A stretch of DNA of 64,000 nt from Zygnema cylindricum (GCA_037447655.1 JBBHKE010002123.1:1-64000), one strand, 5' to 3'; positions 36,201 through 47,632 are shown, counted from the stretch's first letter. The notes: generated by a model not told the origin, from the letters alone. A program made the numbers and translations.

Positions 36201-38568
36201 TTAAGTGTAGGGGAGTGTGAAAGAATAAAGAGATTTTGAGAGTTTCTAGGTGAGTGCGGCATGGAATGACAGAAAAAAAAATGTCCCCGGTTTACAATTA
36301 TTATATAGAAAAAAAAGAAAACAAAGGGGAAGTAAGGTCTACCACAGCAACCGATAGAAGCATACCAACAGTAAAAGCATTATTAGCACAAATAACAAAT
36401 TATAAAAACTCAAGAACCCGTTCATGAAACTCACGTTGTCGTTTCGCTTAAACACTCGGTGAAAGTATAAATAAATTTTATAAAAAAAGCTCCAAAACCA
36501 GTTATACGCGGGAGGAAGGGAGAGTGAGAGAGAGAGAGAGAGAAAAGAAGAGGTTTTCTTTCTCTCTTTACTTGGAAATTCACCTTGTCAATTAGCTTAA
36601 ATGCTCGGTGAAACTGTTAAATATTTTCTATCAAAAAAAGATCCGAGATCCAGTAACAAGGGGGAGAGAGGGAGAGGCAGAGAAAGGGAGAAGGAGAGCG
36701 AGGAAGAAAGAGGTTTTCCCTCTCTCTTCTTTGTTACTCATGTTGCCATTTTGTTTAAACGCTCGGCGAAACTGTAATTTTTTTTGTCACAAAAAGCTCT
36801 CCAAGATCCAGTACCAAGAGAGAGAGGGAGTGAGAGGGAGAGGGAGAGAGAGAAAGGAAGAGGTTTTCCCTTCTCGCATTTCTTTAGGACTCACCTTGTC
36901 GTTTCGTTTAAACGCTCGGCGAAACTGTAAAATGATTCTCGTAAGGAGAAGCTCTCCGAGATCCGGAAACTTTGTGTTTACCACCGCCACGAGAGCCGCA
37001 AACACGTGTGAAAAGGAGGGAGAGGCCATTTGGGATTTCATGCAAGATCGAGCGAAAAGGCCCTTCCCACGAATCAAATTCTCCGAAAACAGTTCCGGAA
37101 GTATGTTTTTTATGTTACTGGAGTTGACTTTGTTGACCAGTCCATTGATACTCTTTCGAAGGGCGTCCCACGTCATCCGTTGATACTCCAAACTATTTTT
37201 GTCATCCATGGATTTCATCATTTGGGCGAGTTTAAACGGGGGAATGTATACTCCTCCTGCCTTCCCCAGAGGTAAGACTTTCTGTTTTTGTGACCCTTCC
37301 TTCTCTATCCCTCCCTCCTTTTCCATTAACCCTTCCTTCTCTACTACCTCTTTCAGTCCCACCGGAGCATCGGGAGGCTCCAATTCCAAATCTCCTTTCC
37401 CTTCTCTCCTTCCCTCTCTCCCTCCCGCTCTCCCTCCCTCTCTCCCTTCACCTCTCGCTTCATCTCTCCCTCTCTCTCTCCCTCCTTCCCTTCGTATCTC
37501 TCTTGACCGTGACCGTGACCTATCTCTCCTTCCCCCTCTCCCTTCATCCCTCTCTCTCCCTCCCCCTCTCCCTCTCCCTCCTTCCCTTCGTACCTCCCTC
37601 TCTCGTGACCGCGACCGTGACCTATCCCTCCACCTCTCCTGACCATGAGAGCCATTGCGTTTCTCTAACCTCTCATCCTCTCTTCCTTCCCTCTCCCTTT
37701 TCCTTTTACCCCTTCCGTCTTCTCTTTCCCACACCTCCCTTCTGCTTTGGCGATCTCTCCGGCTGTCCCTCTCGCTCACTTCTATGACTCCCTCTCCCTC
37801 TCGCTCACCATCCTCTCCCTCTCCTCCTCTCCTCTCCCTGCTCCTCCCATTTGAGTCTTTCCGCCTCCTTCCTTCCTCTTCTCTTTCGTATCTTGTATCC
37901 TCCTCCCGTCCCTCTCTCGCCTCCCTGTGCTTCTCCACCTTCTTCTCCTGTTCTTCTTCTCCCACCCGTAGCGTCTCGCTATCCCTCTCCCTCTCCTTTC
38001 TATGCCCTCTGCCTCTCTCATTCTCCCCCCCTTCATCGTCACTCGTCCCCTCCTCCCTCTCCCTTCCCCTCTTCCTCTCCCTTTCCCTATCCCAGTCCCC
38101 ATCTCTCCCATCCTTTCCTCCTCTCCCTCTTGCTCTGTCTCTGAATTCCTCATCGCTCTCTCTCTCCTGCCTCTCCCTCACCACTCTCCCTCTCTCCTCG
38201 CCCCTCTCATCTCTTCTTAACTCGCTTTCCCTCTCCTCTCTCTCTCTACCTTCCCACGACTTATCACCCCCTCTCCCCTCCTCTCCTTCCTCACTCAGCC
38301 GCTCCTCCTCCACAACATCCTCCCTCTCCTTATTTGCCTCCATTCCTCTTCCTCTCTCCTCCTCTCCCACCTCCCCCTTCACCCCTCCCTCCCTGCCAAC
38401 CCTTTCCATCTCCGGCGCCCTTCTCGCCTCTTCTTCCGCTCGCTCTACCGCCTCGACCGCCTCCCTCTTCGCCTCCACCGTACGCCTCGTGTCCCTCTCG
38501 GTAACTCTGCCACGTGGCTCCCTTTCGTCGGCTTCATCGGACGACATGGAGGCTTCGCGGCGCCCCAT
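33236..38568 (-). CDS. CWC22: Pre-mRNA splicing factor CWC22 homologue
   Basis: Five exons on the minus strand: 38568-36895, 36055-35866, 34871-34357, 34073-33768 and 33616-33236. Phases match and give 1021 residues. CWC22 is a nuclear spliceosome protein needed for the first splicing step; in animals it also loads eIF4A3 for exon-junction complexes. Residues 1 to about 430 are Arg/Glu/Ser-rich low complexity. The MIF4G domain begins near 432 ([52 protein letters not shown]) and continues through exons 2-3 ([53 protein letters not shown]). An acidic linker of Glu/Asp runs follows. The MA3 domain spans exons 3-5 ([54 protein letters not shown]), and the tail is Ser/Glu then [10 protein letters not shown]. 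The start chosen is the first ATG, in GCCATGG context. The first part is long compared with most relatives. Confidence 0.95.
35615..35865. repeat. CT/CTCCCT-rich tract in CWC22 intron 2
   Basis: A pyrimidine-rich (plus strand) low-complexity block directly abuts the exon 2 donor of CWC22, so the intron begins GTGAGGCGAC and becomes purine-rich at once on the coding strand. Confidence 0.85.
36028..36168. repeat. Duplicated acceptor region of CWC22 exon 2
   Basis: CTGCCACGTGGCA...CACAGGGGAAG at 36056 and CTGCCACATGGCAGCCACAT...AGGGGAAG near 36134 are two copies about 78 bp apart. On the coding strand the first is the intron end plus AG acceptor of CWC22 exon 2; the other is an upstream decoy acceptor. 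Confidence 0.6.
36420..37000. repeat. Four tandem copies (about 150 bp) of the CWC22 exon 1 donor region
   Basis: A unit made of the exon 1 end, its donor, an AGGTTTTC block and GA repeats recurs with donor-like TCAC(C/G)TTG at 36431, 36580 and 36891, and TCATGTTG at 36738. Each is followed by TTTAAACGCTCGG-like coding sequence and an AGATCC(A/G)G block. Only the copy at 36890-37000 is in the real exon; the other three lie in the intron and are decayed. Spacings are about 149, 158 and 153 bp. Confidence 0.85.
37290..38545. repeat. Purine-rich simple sequence inside CWC22 exon 1
   Basis: On the CWC22 strand this is GAGGGA/AGAGAG-type sequence encoding Arg, Glu and Gly runs ([15 protein letters not shown]). 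The open frames on the opposite strand (for example 37655-38776) encode only Ser/Leu/Pro repeats and are shadows. Confidence 0.85.
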
Positions 38569-39200
38569 GGCTGACGCGGCAATGCGAAGGATGGCTTCGG
38601 CAGGCGAACGTGCCCCCCGCACGAAACGTCAACGCACTATAAGAAATCGTGCGATTGTTTCGTGCGAAATTCACGGATACGGTGAACGGGATCTCAACAT
38701 TTCCCACACCGTACAGTTTTACTTTCGTCTTAGTTTAAGTTTGCGCCGCCAATTCCATTTGTGCGCGTTTAGTTAGGTTGCAGGGAAAAGTATACTGAGG
38801 GCACTTTCCCATGTGATTAAGGGTTTTTTCCTGTCGTTTTCCTCCAAAACTTACGCTGCTACGAGAAATTCTGCAGCCATACGAAAAATTGAAATTAGTG
38901 CAATCTGCGTGACCTTAAAATTTTAGATGTACTGCAATTTGTCGTCTAACGCGTTTCGAACCACTTTCGCGTCCCAACTTCTACTCGAATCTCCTCGGCC
39001 ATTCCACAAAAGCGAAGTAAAGGAACGGCCCCATGTGGCAAACAGTAACTTTCGCATGTAACTGAAATTGTAGTCTTGTACACCGTGAATCGCTATTAGC
39101 GTAATGAAATAGATAGCGTAATGAAACAATTAGCGTACTTTACGGTAAATTGTGTTTTTTCGGGTACACCATGATACTAATTTATCATGTACTCTAATTT

Positions 39201-39564
39201 GTAAGTTATGTTATGGGCTTTTCATGTGATCTTCTTAGATCGCTACTTTGATCAACGACCGTCAGATCGTCCAAATCTGACGGTTTAAATAAAAAGTCGC
39301 TCAAAACTCACAAAAAATGGCCTTAAGACCCATATTGTATTGGTCGCAAAATGAAAAATAATAGTAACAGGGTTGAGTTGCACATCGATCGATAGAGAAT
39401 TAAACGTCATGTCTAAATTTTGAAAAACATTCGGACAAATTTTGATTTTCCGTGAGTTTTGAGGTATTTTTTATTTAAACCGTCAGATTTGGACGATCGG
39501 ACGGTCTTCGATCAAAGTAGTGATCTGAGAAGATCACATGAAAAGCTCATAACACAACTTACGA
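39201..39564. repeat. Fold-back (inverted) repeat
   Basis: Two arms of about 115 bp in opposite orientation: 39201-39316 (TTATGGGCTTTTCATGTGAT ... AAATCTGACGGTTTAAATAA) and 39448-39564. They are separated by about 130 bp. Transcribed, it would form a long hairpin. The arms recur near 40180 and 40274. Confidence 0.75.
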
Positions 39565-40179
39565 TAGGACTTACGTTCGCGTTTTTTTTTCCGGGTTTTT
39601 TTTCCCGCGGAATGTCATCCTACGCCGTGTCAGTTCGCTAAAAAAATTCGTCCAGCGGCGTGGGCTGTACTATGATGATACGTCAGATTCGTACGTTCGT
39701 ACAAGAGTGTGCACAACGCACACACATACAGTATGCTTACTCTGCGCGAGTTTTGTGCCAAGTTTTGAGCGCCTACCAAAGGCCCACCATAAAAACGCCT
39801 ACTTTTGAACTATGGTGCATACATTGGATCGCACGCGATGCGTTTTGACGTACGATACGCGAAAGACGTTTCTTAACTTCTCCAGAACGGCCTTCCCGGC
39901 CACCCGGAAACGCCTGTTCGGCGGCCGTCGGATCCGATGGGAAACGAACCGGAAGGTGAAAGACCGCCGTCGATGGGAGATCTTGGTTGGCCTCGCGATG
40001 GCGACGCATTTGAAATCGAACCGAGCGGCCGACAGACCCAAAACAATGCCAAAGGTATGGATAAAGTACATTACTGTAATGTACTAGGCAGCCACTACAG
40101 GAAATAAGCGCAACTGTGGGTCTTAATCATTTTCAAAAGTAGGCGTTTTTTGGTAGGCCTTTTGTAGGCCGCCTTTAGC

Positions 40180-40500
40180 GTAAGTTGTGTTACGGGCTTT
40201 CCCATGTGATCTTATTAGATCGCCACTTTCATCAGCGACTGTTCGATCGTCCGAATCTGATGATAGTCCTATCGTAAGTTGTGTTATGGGCTTTTCATGT
40301 GATCTTCTGAGATCATTACTTTCATCAACGACCGTAAGATCGTCCAAATCTGACGGTTTAAATAAAAAGTCGCTCAAATCTCACAGAAAAAAATTTTTTG
40401 TCCTATTTTTTTTTCAAATTTAGACATGACGTTTAATTCTCTATCGATCCATGTGCAACTCAACCCTGTTACTATTTTATTTCATTTTGCGTCCAATACA
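40180..40500. repeat. Additional copies of the fold-back repeat arm
   Basis: GTAAGTTGTGTTA.GGGCTTT begins at 40180 and again at 40274. The second copy continues through GACGGTTTAAATAAAAAGTC and then into CATGACGTTTAATTCTCTAT and TTGCGTCCAATACAATATGG. This is the reverse complement of about 39340-39564. Confidence 0.7.
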
Positions 40501-40598
40501 ATATGGGTATTAAGGGTATATTGTATTTTTTGCGTACAATAGGCATATTGTATGGGTTTACTTTCACCTACTTTTGAACTATGCATAAAAGCGAAGTA

Positions 40599-41379
40599 AG
40601 GGTAAGGCCCCATGTGGCTAAGTAAGGGTCCTTTTATGTCGTTTTCCTGTAAAAATTAGAGCCGTACCGCTTAATTTTCAACCGTACAAAAAATTGCAAA
40701 AATTAGAAGTACATTTTGCGTCATCATCGAATTTAAGATGTACTACATGTTGTCGTCTTGTGCTCTTCGACCAACGGCCACGCCAAAAAACGTCATCTTC
40801 AAAATTTTCTTTAAAACACAGGGACGATGTTTTTTATAACAAAGTATTTTCGAAAAACAAATAGGAACACGTAGTCGCGCGTGTAAAAAAATTTCAAATA
40901 ATTTCAAAAGAATTCAAGCGACGACGAAAAGTGCACGATCCGCTATGTTTTGTCCGTTTGCGTTCATGTACGACGAAGCAAAGTACACAATTTGTTTAGT
41001 TTTGTCCGTTTGCGTCTGGTACGGATTTTATTACGCCAGGTGTCTCAAGATTCCGATGCCATTTCACGTCGAGCAGAGAAGCGACGCAAAGGCAAATCGC
41101 ATCTTCTTCAACCGTGAAACGACACATGCTGGATGGCGGTATGTCTACAATGTCACGAAAACTCATGCGATGTCACAAACAGTTACAAAAAATAACGTGC
41201 GTCATCACAGATTGTAGATGTTAACAGCCGTCACGGGCATTGTCAGCGTATACAATCGTCACACGCTTAAGTAACTATGTTGTTGTTACACATAGGAACA
41301 CCTAAAATCCGGGTCCGCCGGATCTGCGCTAAAAAACAAAGTTATTTCTCTAAGTTTCAAGTACATGGAGACGCACCCT
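40599..41379. mobile_element. 781 bp TIR element, family AGGGT-CCCCATGTG, copy B
   Basis: It begins AGGGTAAGGCCCCATGTGG and ends with the inverted ACATGGAGACGCACCCT. It matches the element at 50009-50789 over its length, with the same total length of 781 bp. It holds an open frame (40945-41217) whose product shares PMPFHV, ETTHAGWRYVYNVT and AMSQTVTKNN with the other copy (SMPFHV, ETTQAGMRYVYNVT, ATSQAVPKNN). Confidence 0.7.
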
Positions 41380-43461
41380 AAGAGTAACTTTCACATGTAA
41401 CTGAAACTTTGGTCTTGTAACTTAGTTTTTTAGCGAAGATGTAGACGTGGTTGCAATTTGTGACGCTTGTATACGATTACAAAACTCGCGACAATTGATG
41501 ACGTTTACAAAATAGCGACGGTTGTAGACGTCTACCTACTTGTAACATTGTAGATGCTTAGGGTTTGTGACATTTTGACGTCACACTCAAATTATGACAG
41601 CGTCGACGTCACAAATTCTAAAACTTTCCGCCATGGTTTCCTTATTTTGTTTTTTAGTCTTTTTTCACTCTACTATCCATCAAAACACGCCCAAAGATAG
41701 TCAAAAGAAATAATTTTTAAAGATATTTCATTTGATACCATTATTGACGTTTTTCATTGCAAGAATTGTGAGATAGACGCGGTAGTGGAAGAGGGAAAGA
41801 GAGAGAGGCGTTTTCATGGACTTCGTTTTTGCGAAATGGCGTCCGTTGGTCGAGACCCCCTCCACGGACCCCTTTACGGAAAACAGCGCATGGAAAAAAG
41901 TCACGCACAGGCTGGAAACGTGCAGTGGGTTTTTTTGTTGGTAGTCCGCGCACAAAAATTGTCAAAAACTTCCGACACGTGCGACAATATCTGCCTATTC
42001 GCCCACCTCATGGAATTTTATTTAAAATCACCTCGCAAGGTGATTTTATATAAAGTTTGATGATGAGCTGGAAGGAAGCAAAAGTGGATCGAATTGCGCT
42101 AGACGACAAACTGCATCGTGGTAGATGACAAACTACAGTACACATATAGTTTCACGGTAACGCAACTTGTACGGTGGTAATTTCAATTTTTTGGTACAGC
42201 TGCGGATTTTCTCGTTTTTTTTTAAGTTATGGAGGAAAACAACATAAAACAACTGTAACTTTAGCACATGCGAAAGTACCCTCAGGTTGTAAATAGATTT
42301 TTTTGGCCCGAATGTTTTAATTGGTCCGAATAGGTCCGAAAACAATATGGGTCTTAAGGTCATATTGTATGTTTTGCATACAATAGGCATATTGTATGGG
42401 CCTACTTTCACCTACTTTTGAACTATGGTTTGACCATCTGCAAGAACTAACTTATTTCTTTAGAGTGACGACTAAGTTTGACTAATTGGTGTTGAGATAT
42501 TGGCTGCCGCGTTGACTAGTTTTCTTTTGAGAATTGGATATTTTGACTATATTTGGGATAGGAATATTGGCTCAGCTTGGAATTGAGCAGTTCACACTTG
42601 CAGAACTCAAGTTCTATTGTTTGTCTTACACAAGAAAACCGTCCCAATCATTATGCAATTTTTCACAGCCATTATCGTTGCTTTGTTGGTCACAGAATGC
42701 ACACAACAGAGAGGAGCAACGAGTAATGAGTTCGAGTCAACAAATGTCTCCAGTGGTTGAAATGAAGAAACTCCGGGGCTCTGCTTTATGGGGTTTGGGT
42801 CATGGACTGACCCATTATCAATGATTGGACAGTAGAAACTGCCAAATCGTTGAAAATGGGTCATTCAATAACCTAAAACAATCGAATGGAGCCAAGACCA
42901 AGAGTGGCGACATAACGATTCATCAGCTAATCATATGACGGTGGTGCAGACACCAGATCAGCGGAGAGAAAAATAAACTAATAGAAAAGAGAGAAAAGTA
43001 AAATAGGAAGAAGGAAACCATACAATATGCAAAAAACAAGAAAAAAAACGAGACTCCATCGACAACATGGCAAAACACATCCTTGACATTACCATGCACA
43101 TCATTACAAAGGTATGTCGAGAACGGTAATTGAGAGAGAGAGAGAGTGAAAGGGAGGGGAAGAAGCGAAGAAACAGGAGTAGATAAAGACATCCGGCTGG
43201 TTGAGGAGGCAACCGCGGTAGAGATCAGAGGAACATTGCGAATAAAAGAAAGGAAGTAAACCGGGAAAAATGAGAGATAGTATGGACAGCAATCATTACA
43301 TCGCTTGAACGTGAAAGGCACTGACAGAGAGACAATCAGCCACAGGATGTTTGCACAAAGCTGTGGCCTTTCTTATCTTGTAATAAAAGCATGGAACACC
43401 GCAAGCTTCACTAGCACTGGCTGCCAGTGGACAAAACCTAAAGCCTCTGATGCTATGCCAT
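41380..43461. other. Repeat-rich intergenic region
   Basis: No gene is recognised. At 42335-42430 a block (CAATATGGGTCTTAAGG ... CATATTGTATGGG ... CACCTACTTTTGAACTATG) repeats sequence at 40490-40583, and part of it is seen again at 39780-39812. The rest looks unique and AT-rich, with a GA run at 43131-43160. Confidence 0.5.
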
Positions 43462-45030
43462 TTACTTCTTTGATTTCTTTGCTTCTCCCGCAGCCTTGTT
43501 CTGCAGACACAGACAGCACACAATTGAAAGTGAGACCATTGTTAATTGCAATTCCTTCCCTTATGCTACTCTTTGCTTCCCACTCCTACTATCGAGACAG
43601 AAAAGCGAGGGAGCCAGTGTGGACAACTCACCTTCTTCACTCCTCGGATACGAATTGACCGATTTTTCCGCTCCTTGATCTGCTTCCTGGACTTCGCCAC
43701 CCTCGTTTCTAACCCATTCTGCGACACATACAGGCACCAAAGTGGCTTAGATGAATCAGATACAAATAACTGACTGGCTGGGATGGCTGTAGTCGAATTA
43801 CCGAAATCAATGTGACAAGTCATCCAGAAACCTAAAAGTGGAGCCAGGAGAAAAGCTACAGCATGTGAAACCATGTGTAGCTTTCCAAGTTAGCGAAAAA
43901 AAAACGATATGTATCCTTAAAAAAAAAAACTGCGAGGGCTACTACACTCATGCACATCATAAACGGAACGCGTCATCTGGAGCTCAAAAAAATAAACTAT
44001 ATGCTCTGGAAATCCAGCAGCGGAATTCATGTGCCCAACAGGGATGGAGTACTCATACTCATACTCATACTCATTTGAGTATTCATACTTCCAGTAACTT
44101 TGAACTGTATGACAGCATGAGAACATGTGCAGTAAGACAAAAGCCAGTTTGTAAAGGCACCAAATGTTTTTCGCAAACTTACCCTGACCAATCGATGCTT
44201 AGGCTCGTACTTCTTGATTGCCTCCAAGGAATCATAGATAAGTCCAAAGCCTGTGGACTTGCCTCCACCAAACTGAGTACGGAAGCCGAAAACAGAAATG
44301 CACTGAGGATCCTGTTTGTCGTACATCCGGGCGAGGATGTCCTTCAGCTCCGCCTGGAAACAAGACCGGCTCACAATTTTTCAGGAAGGGGTTTCAAACC
44401 CTAAAACCCAGAGATACCTTTAAGATTTCCTGACGTCTTCAATAATTGGAATGGATGCAAGTTTTAGTGCTCCTTTTGAGAAGAAAGAATGTTTATCGTG
44501 GTGGTTTCTAAAAAACGGAGTGATACAATTTAGTTGAAAGAGAGTGATTTCCTTGGGCACTGCTATCATTTGAATTAACATTTTTTTAGGGAATGGATCC
44601 ATTGGAAGTTCAGGGTTTAAGAAAAACCCGAAAAAATGGAGCCTTCCAGTCAGTTTATACATGTTTGAAAGCAGAACCAGACAGCCGGTTGGAACCTATT
44701 CCAAAGCATATGTTACAACTTAATCGCGTGTTTAGAATTCAATAAGAGTTTTTCTTCCCTTCCCTTCCAGCCCTTGCTGTCCTCACCTTGGAGACGTTAG
44801 GTCGGCCAGGATGAAGCACGTCTATAATCTGCACCCCATCCCCCGCCATAAGTACACGCCAGACAGAAAAATCTTTCGTAAACGATACGCTATATACAAT
44901 TAGCGAAACTTTTAGGGTTCCAGAAGCGCGAGACTCTGAGGTCGTCCGGACTTACAAACTGCTTTCGCTGCAGAAGGCGGTTGGTCATAAATTTCCTTGT
45001 ACGGACAGTGCACGCCTTAGCCTCCGCCAT
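43462..45030 (-). CDS. RPS24: 40S ribosomal protein eS24 (RPS24)
   Basis: Five exons on the minus strand: 45030-44956, 44828-44787, 44353-44183, 43718-43632 and 43500-43462. They join in phase to 137 residues, normal for eS24. It is a structural protein of the small ribosomal subunit involved in pre-rRNA processing. The N-terminus [20 protein letters not shown], then [66 protein letters not shown] and [13 protein letters not shown] match the family throughout. The basic tail ends GEAKKSKK. Start context is GCCATGG. A telo-box-like CCCTAAAA near 45160 lies upstream. No damage is seen. Confidence 0.97.
44047..44092. repeat. (ACTCAT)n microsatellite in RPS24 intron
   Basis: ACTCATACTCATACTCAT runs followed by an imperfect inverted GAGTATTCAT, in the intron between exons 3 and 4. 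Confidence 0.8.
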
Positions 45031-46026
45031 GGCGACCAGCAGAGAGAGGTGAAGGCGAGAGAGCGAAGGAGCAGCAGCGTGTCCGCAGAGAGCAGCAGCT
45101 GGAAGAGAACGAGAATTGGGGAGAGAGCAGTCCTAAGAGCTGTAACCGGCGGCCGTATACCCTAAAATCGACGGCGGAGGGAGCTCAAAGATATTCATCG
45201 GACAGACGAAGGCGCTCGCTACATGTCGCTGGTCGTTCCGCAGTTTTATGCGTACGGTACTTTACCGAACAGTACAGCAGTTTAAAAAGGAAAAAAACGT
45301 GCTCGAAACTAAATGTAGTAAAAACGTCCTGTACGCTCATTGAACCGTTAGATGCGTGAATCGTACGGAATGACTCTATGTAGTGCTTTTACGGTCTACG
45401 TTTTGACTTTCTGCGCATCATTAACGTACAGTTCCACGCCGCGACTACCGGGAAGACACCTGCGCAATTGCGCTGTTCCCGCAGTTCCGACCCGCCAAAG
45501 TACGGTGTGCACCCATTGTCACAGTAACGCGGCCCGCCGCATGCCTGGCGCTGCCGCTGTCGTTCGCGCGCCATGATGTAAATTGTAAAGTGCAAAGTTC
45601 GAAACTTCGAACGTGCGGAGCCGATTGGAAGTGCTACAGAACAGTGCGTGCCGGTGGGATCGTACGGTACAACGACTGTACTGTACGGCTGTTTACTTTT
45701 GTGCCGGACAGAAGTGACGTTTTTCGCGCGGGAAAAGTGAGTGTAGCAAATGATGCGCCGGGTCAGTCATCCGAGCTAACGGGAAGGATTCCCGTAACCA
45801 CAGACGAAATGGACCGGCCACAGATCAATACACGCAGAGGGGCTTTAGGGAGTCACGGAAATAATAGATATAAGAATGAGGTAGAGTAGGGAGAGATATT
45901 TAGCAAGTAGATAGAATAGACAAGATAGGTTCTCAGGAATAGCCATAGCTTTCAATTAAGGTCCGTTTAGGACAAAATGTTACAAGAGACTTTATAATAA
46001 AGCCGAATCTATTCTACTTTGTCTTA
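45031..46026. other. RPS24 upstream region and GTAC-rich spacer
   Basis: The first 150 bases hold the RPS24 5' UTR and promoter. From about 45235 to 45720 the sequence is unusually rich in GTACGG/CCGTAC words (GCGTACGGTAC, GATCGTACGGTAC). No gene is recognised. Confidence 0.5.
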
Positions 46027-46733
46027 GGGTGGACTTCCATTAGCGAAAAAGTGGGGTTTTTTACTGACGGCCGTACCGTTTCGTACAGGTTCGTACAGAT
46101 TTTTTATTTTTTTTACGAAAACAACATTACAGAAAATTGTCCAAGGTTGTAGGCGTAAATTAGGACCGTCGGATTCAAATACACTTTTTATCCGCGACGC
46201 CACGTCACCAATCCTACAGTTTGTTAAGACCGTGCACAGTGAGGACAGTTTTCGAACACAGAACGTGTAAAAATAGGCCGCGTGGAAAAGGTAAAAAAGA
46301 ATCCACAATGAGCGCGCGCGTATGTGCGTACACGTGACAAGGGCCATGTGCCTTCCGCCAGGATGGCTGCGAATCCACCGAAATTCTCGCGTCACGCTCC
46401 CACCATCAAAGTTTGCCGCCGCCTTTTTGTCGTTGCGTTTTAAAATTTTGGGTAGTACATTTAATGCCCTCTGTACGAGTCATTGATTATATCAGACGGT
46501 ACAGATATTTCCTCCGTAGGTACAGATATTACCTCCGCCCGTACAGATATTGCGTTCTGACATTGCGTTCGAAGATTCTTTTAATATTTTGAGGATCGAA
46601 TATTAACTTACGTGTTACCAACCAGAATGAGCCACGCAAATTAAAAGTGGTTTATAGGCGCGACCCAATGGAAGGCACGCCCTTTAGTAAAATTTTCCGT
46701 ACAATTACTGAGACGCCTAATGGAAGTCCACCC
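46027..46733. mobile_element. TIR element, GGGTGGACTTCCATTAG family, copy 1
   Basis: 707 bp with 17 bp termini GGGTGGACTTCCATTAG and the exact inverse CTAATGGAAGTCCACCC. It is closely similar to 49116-49782 over its whole length. It contains a short tandem array of GTACAGATATTACCTCC units near 46500. It is non-coding as far as I can see, thus non-autonomous. Flanks show no clear target duplication. Confidence 0.8.
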
Positions 46734-47338
46734 TTACTCTCTGTATGTCTAACTTGCTCTGTGAAATTGATGGATGAAGGGTTGTATTTTTCTGTCTGAT
46801 CTGCAATGCCTTTGTATTCTACGACAAAAGAGTATACACTAAATGCACACCTAAATTGGTCCAATCAGACCGTATATACACGTTAAGTTTCCACCAAGAG
46901 TTGCCGAACGTTTGTTCAAGCAATTCCGTACACAAAGCATTCACTAAAACATGTAAACGTTGGTTCAATTCCATGCCCTCAGATTCGTCACGTCACGTCA
47001 CGTCACATACATGAGAATCGGTACTCTAGTCAAAAAAGATGGATCGCTGAAGATCGTCCAAAACCAACACTCCCACTCGAGCTTTACGCGATACATCCGA
47101 TACAATGTCGTCGCTGAAGATTTTTCTCAGAAATAAATAACTCGCGGGATTTTTCTCGATATAAAAACTGGTCGCCGTATCCTTGAGGCGATTTGAAGTC
47201 GATATGAGCTCTCACTCCATTGACTTATACTGATTCTGATTTCGTTTGAAGTATGATCCCGTGGGGACCACCTTTGGTCCAAAGATGAATTTTCATCGAA
47301 GTATGACCAATTGGGGCGTGTCTGGCGCCTAAGGTTAC

Positions 47339-47606
47339 TAGGGTTTTTTAGGGTTTTTTAGGGTTTTTAGGGTTTTTTAGGGTTTTTTAGGGTTTTTTAG
47401 GGTTTTTTAGGGTTTTTTAGGGTTTTTTAGGGTTTTTTAGGGTTTTTTTTGGGTTTTTTAGGGTTTTTTAGGGTTTTTTAGGGTTTTTTAGGGTTTTTTA
47501 GGGTTTTTTAGGGTTTTTTAGGGTTTTTTAGGGGTTTTTTAGGGTTTTTTAGGGTTTTTTAGGGTTTTTTAGGGTTTTTTAGGGTTTTTTAGGGTTTTTT
47601 GGGGTT
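47339..47606 (+). repeat. (TTTTTTAGGG)n telomere-like array
   Basis: About 27 head-to-tail 10-mers with a few length variants (TTTTTAGGG, TTTTTTGGGG). It runs directly into the assembly gap. The common plant telomere unit is TTTAGGG; a TTTTTTAGGG unit is known as the telomere of the Solanaceae genus Cestrum. Here it lies next to coding sequence on both sides, so it is either interstitial or a mis-joined chromosome end. Confidence 0.9.
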
Positions 47607-47616
47607 NNNNNNNNNN
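47607..47616. other. Assembly gap (10 N)
   Basis: Ten Ns between the telomere-like array and a homopolymer-rich A run. The order, distance and even linkage of the two sides should not be trusted. Confidence 0.98.
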
Positions 47617-47632
47617 AAAAAAAAAAAAAAAA

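Noticed and set aside
36608-37183. Plus-strand open frame of 191 codons
   Set aside because: It is antisense to CWC22 exon 1 and the tandem donor array; no homology of its own.
38569-38622. N-terminal extension of CWC22
   Set aside because: The frame is open upstream to 38622, but that position is GTG; the first ATG is at 38568 in good context.
37655-38776. Long plus-strand open frame of 373 codons
   Set aside because: It encodes only Ser/Leu/Pro-rich repeats from the CT strand and lies antisense to the well-supported CWC22 exon 1.
47339-47606. Proof of a chromosome end
   Set aside because: Tempting, but coding sequence flanks it on both sides and the adjacent gap prevents deciding; reported only as telomere-like.
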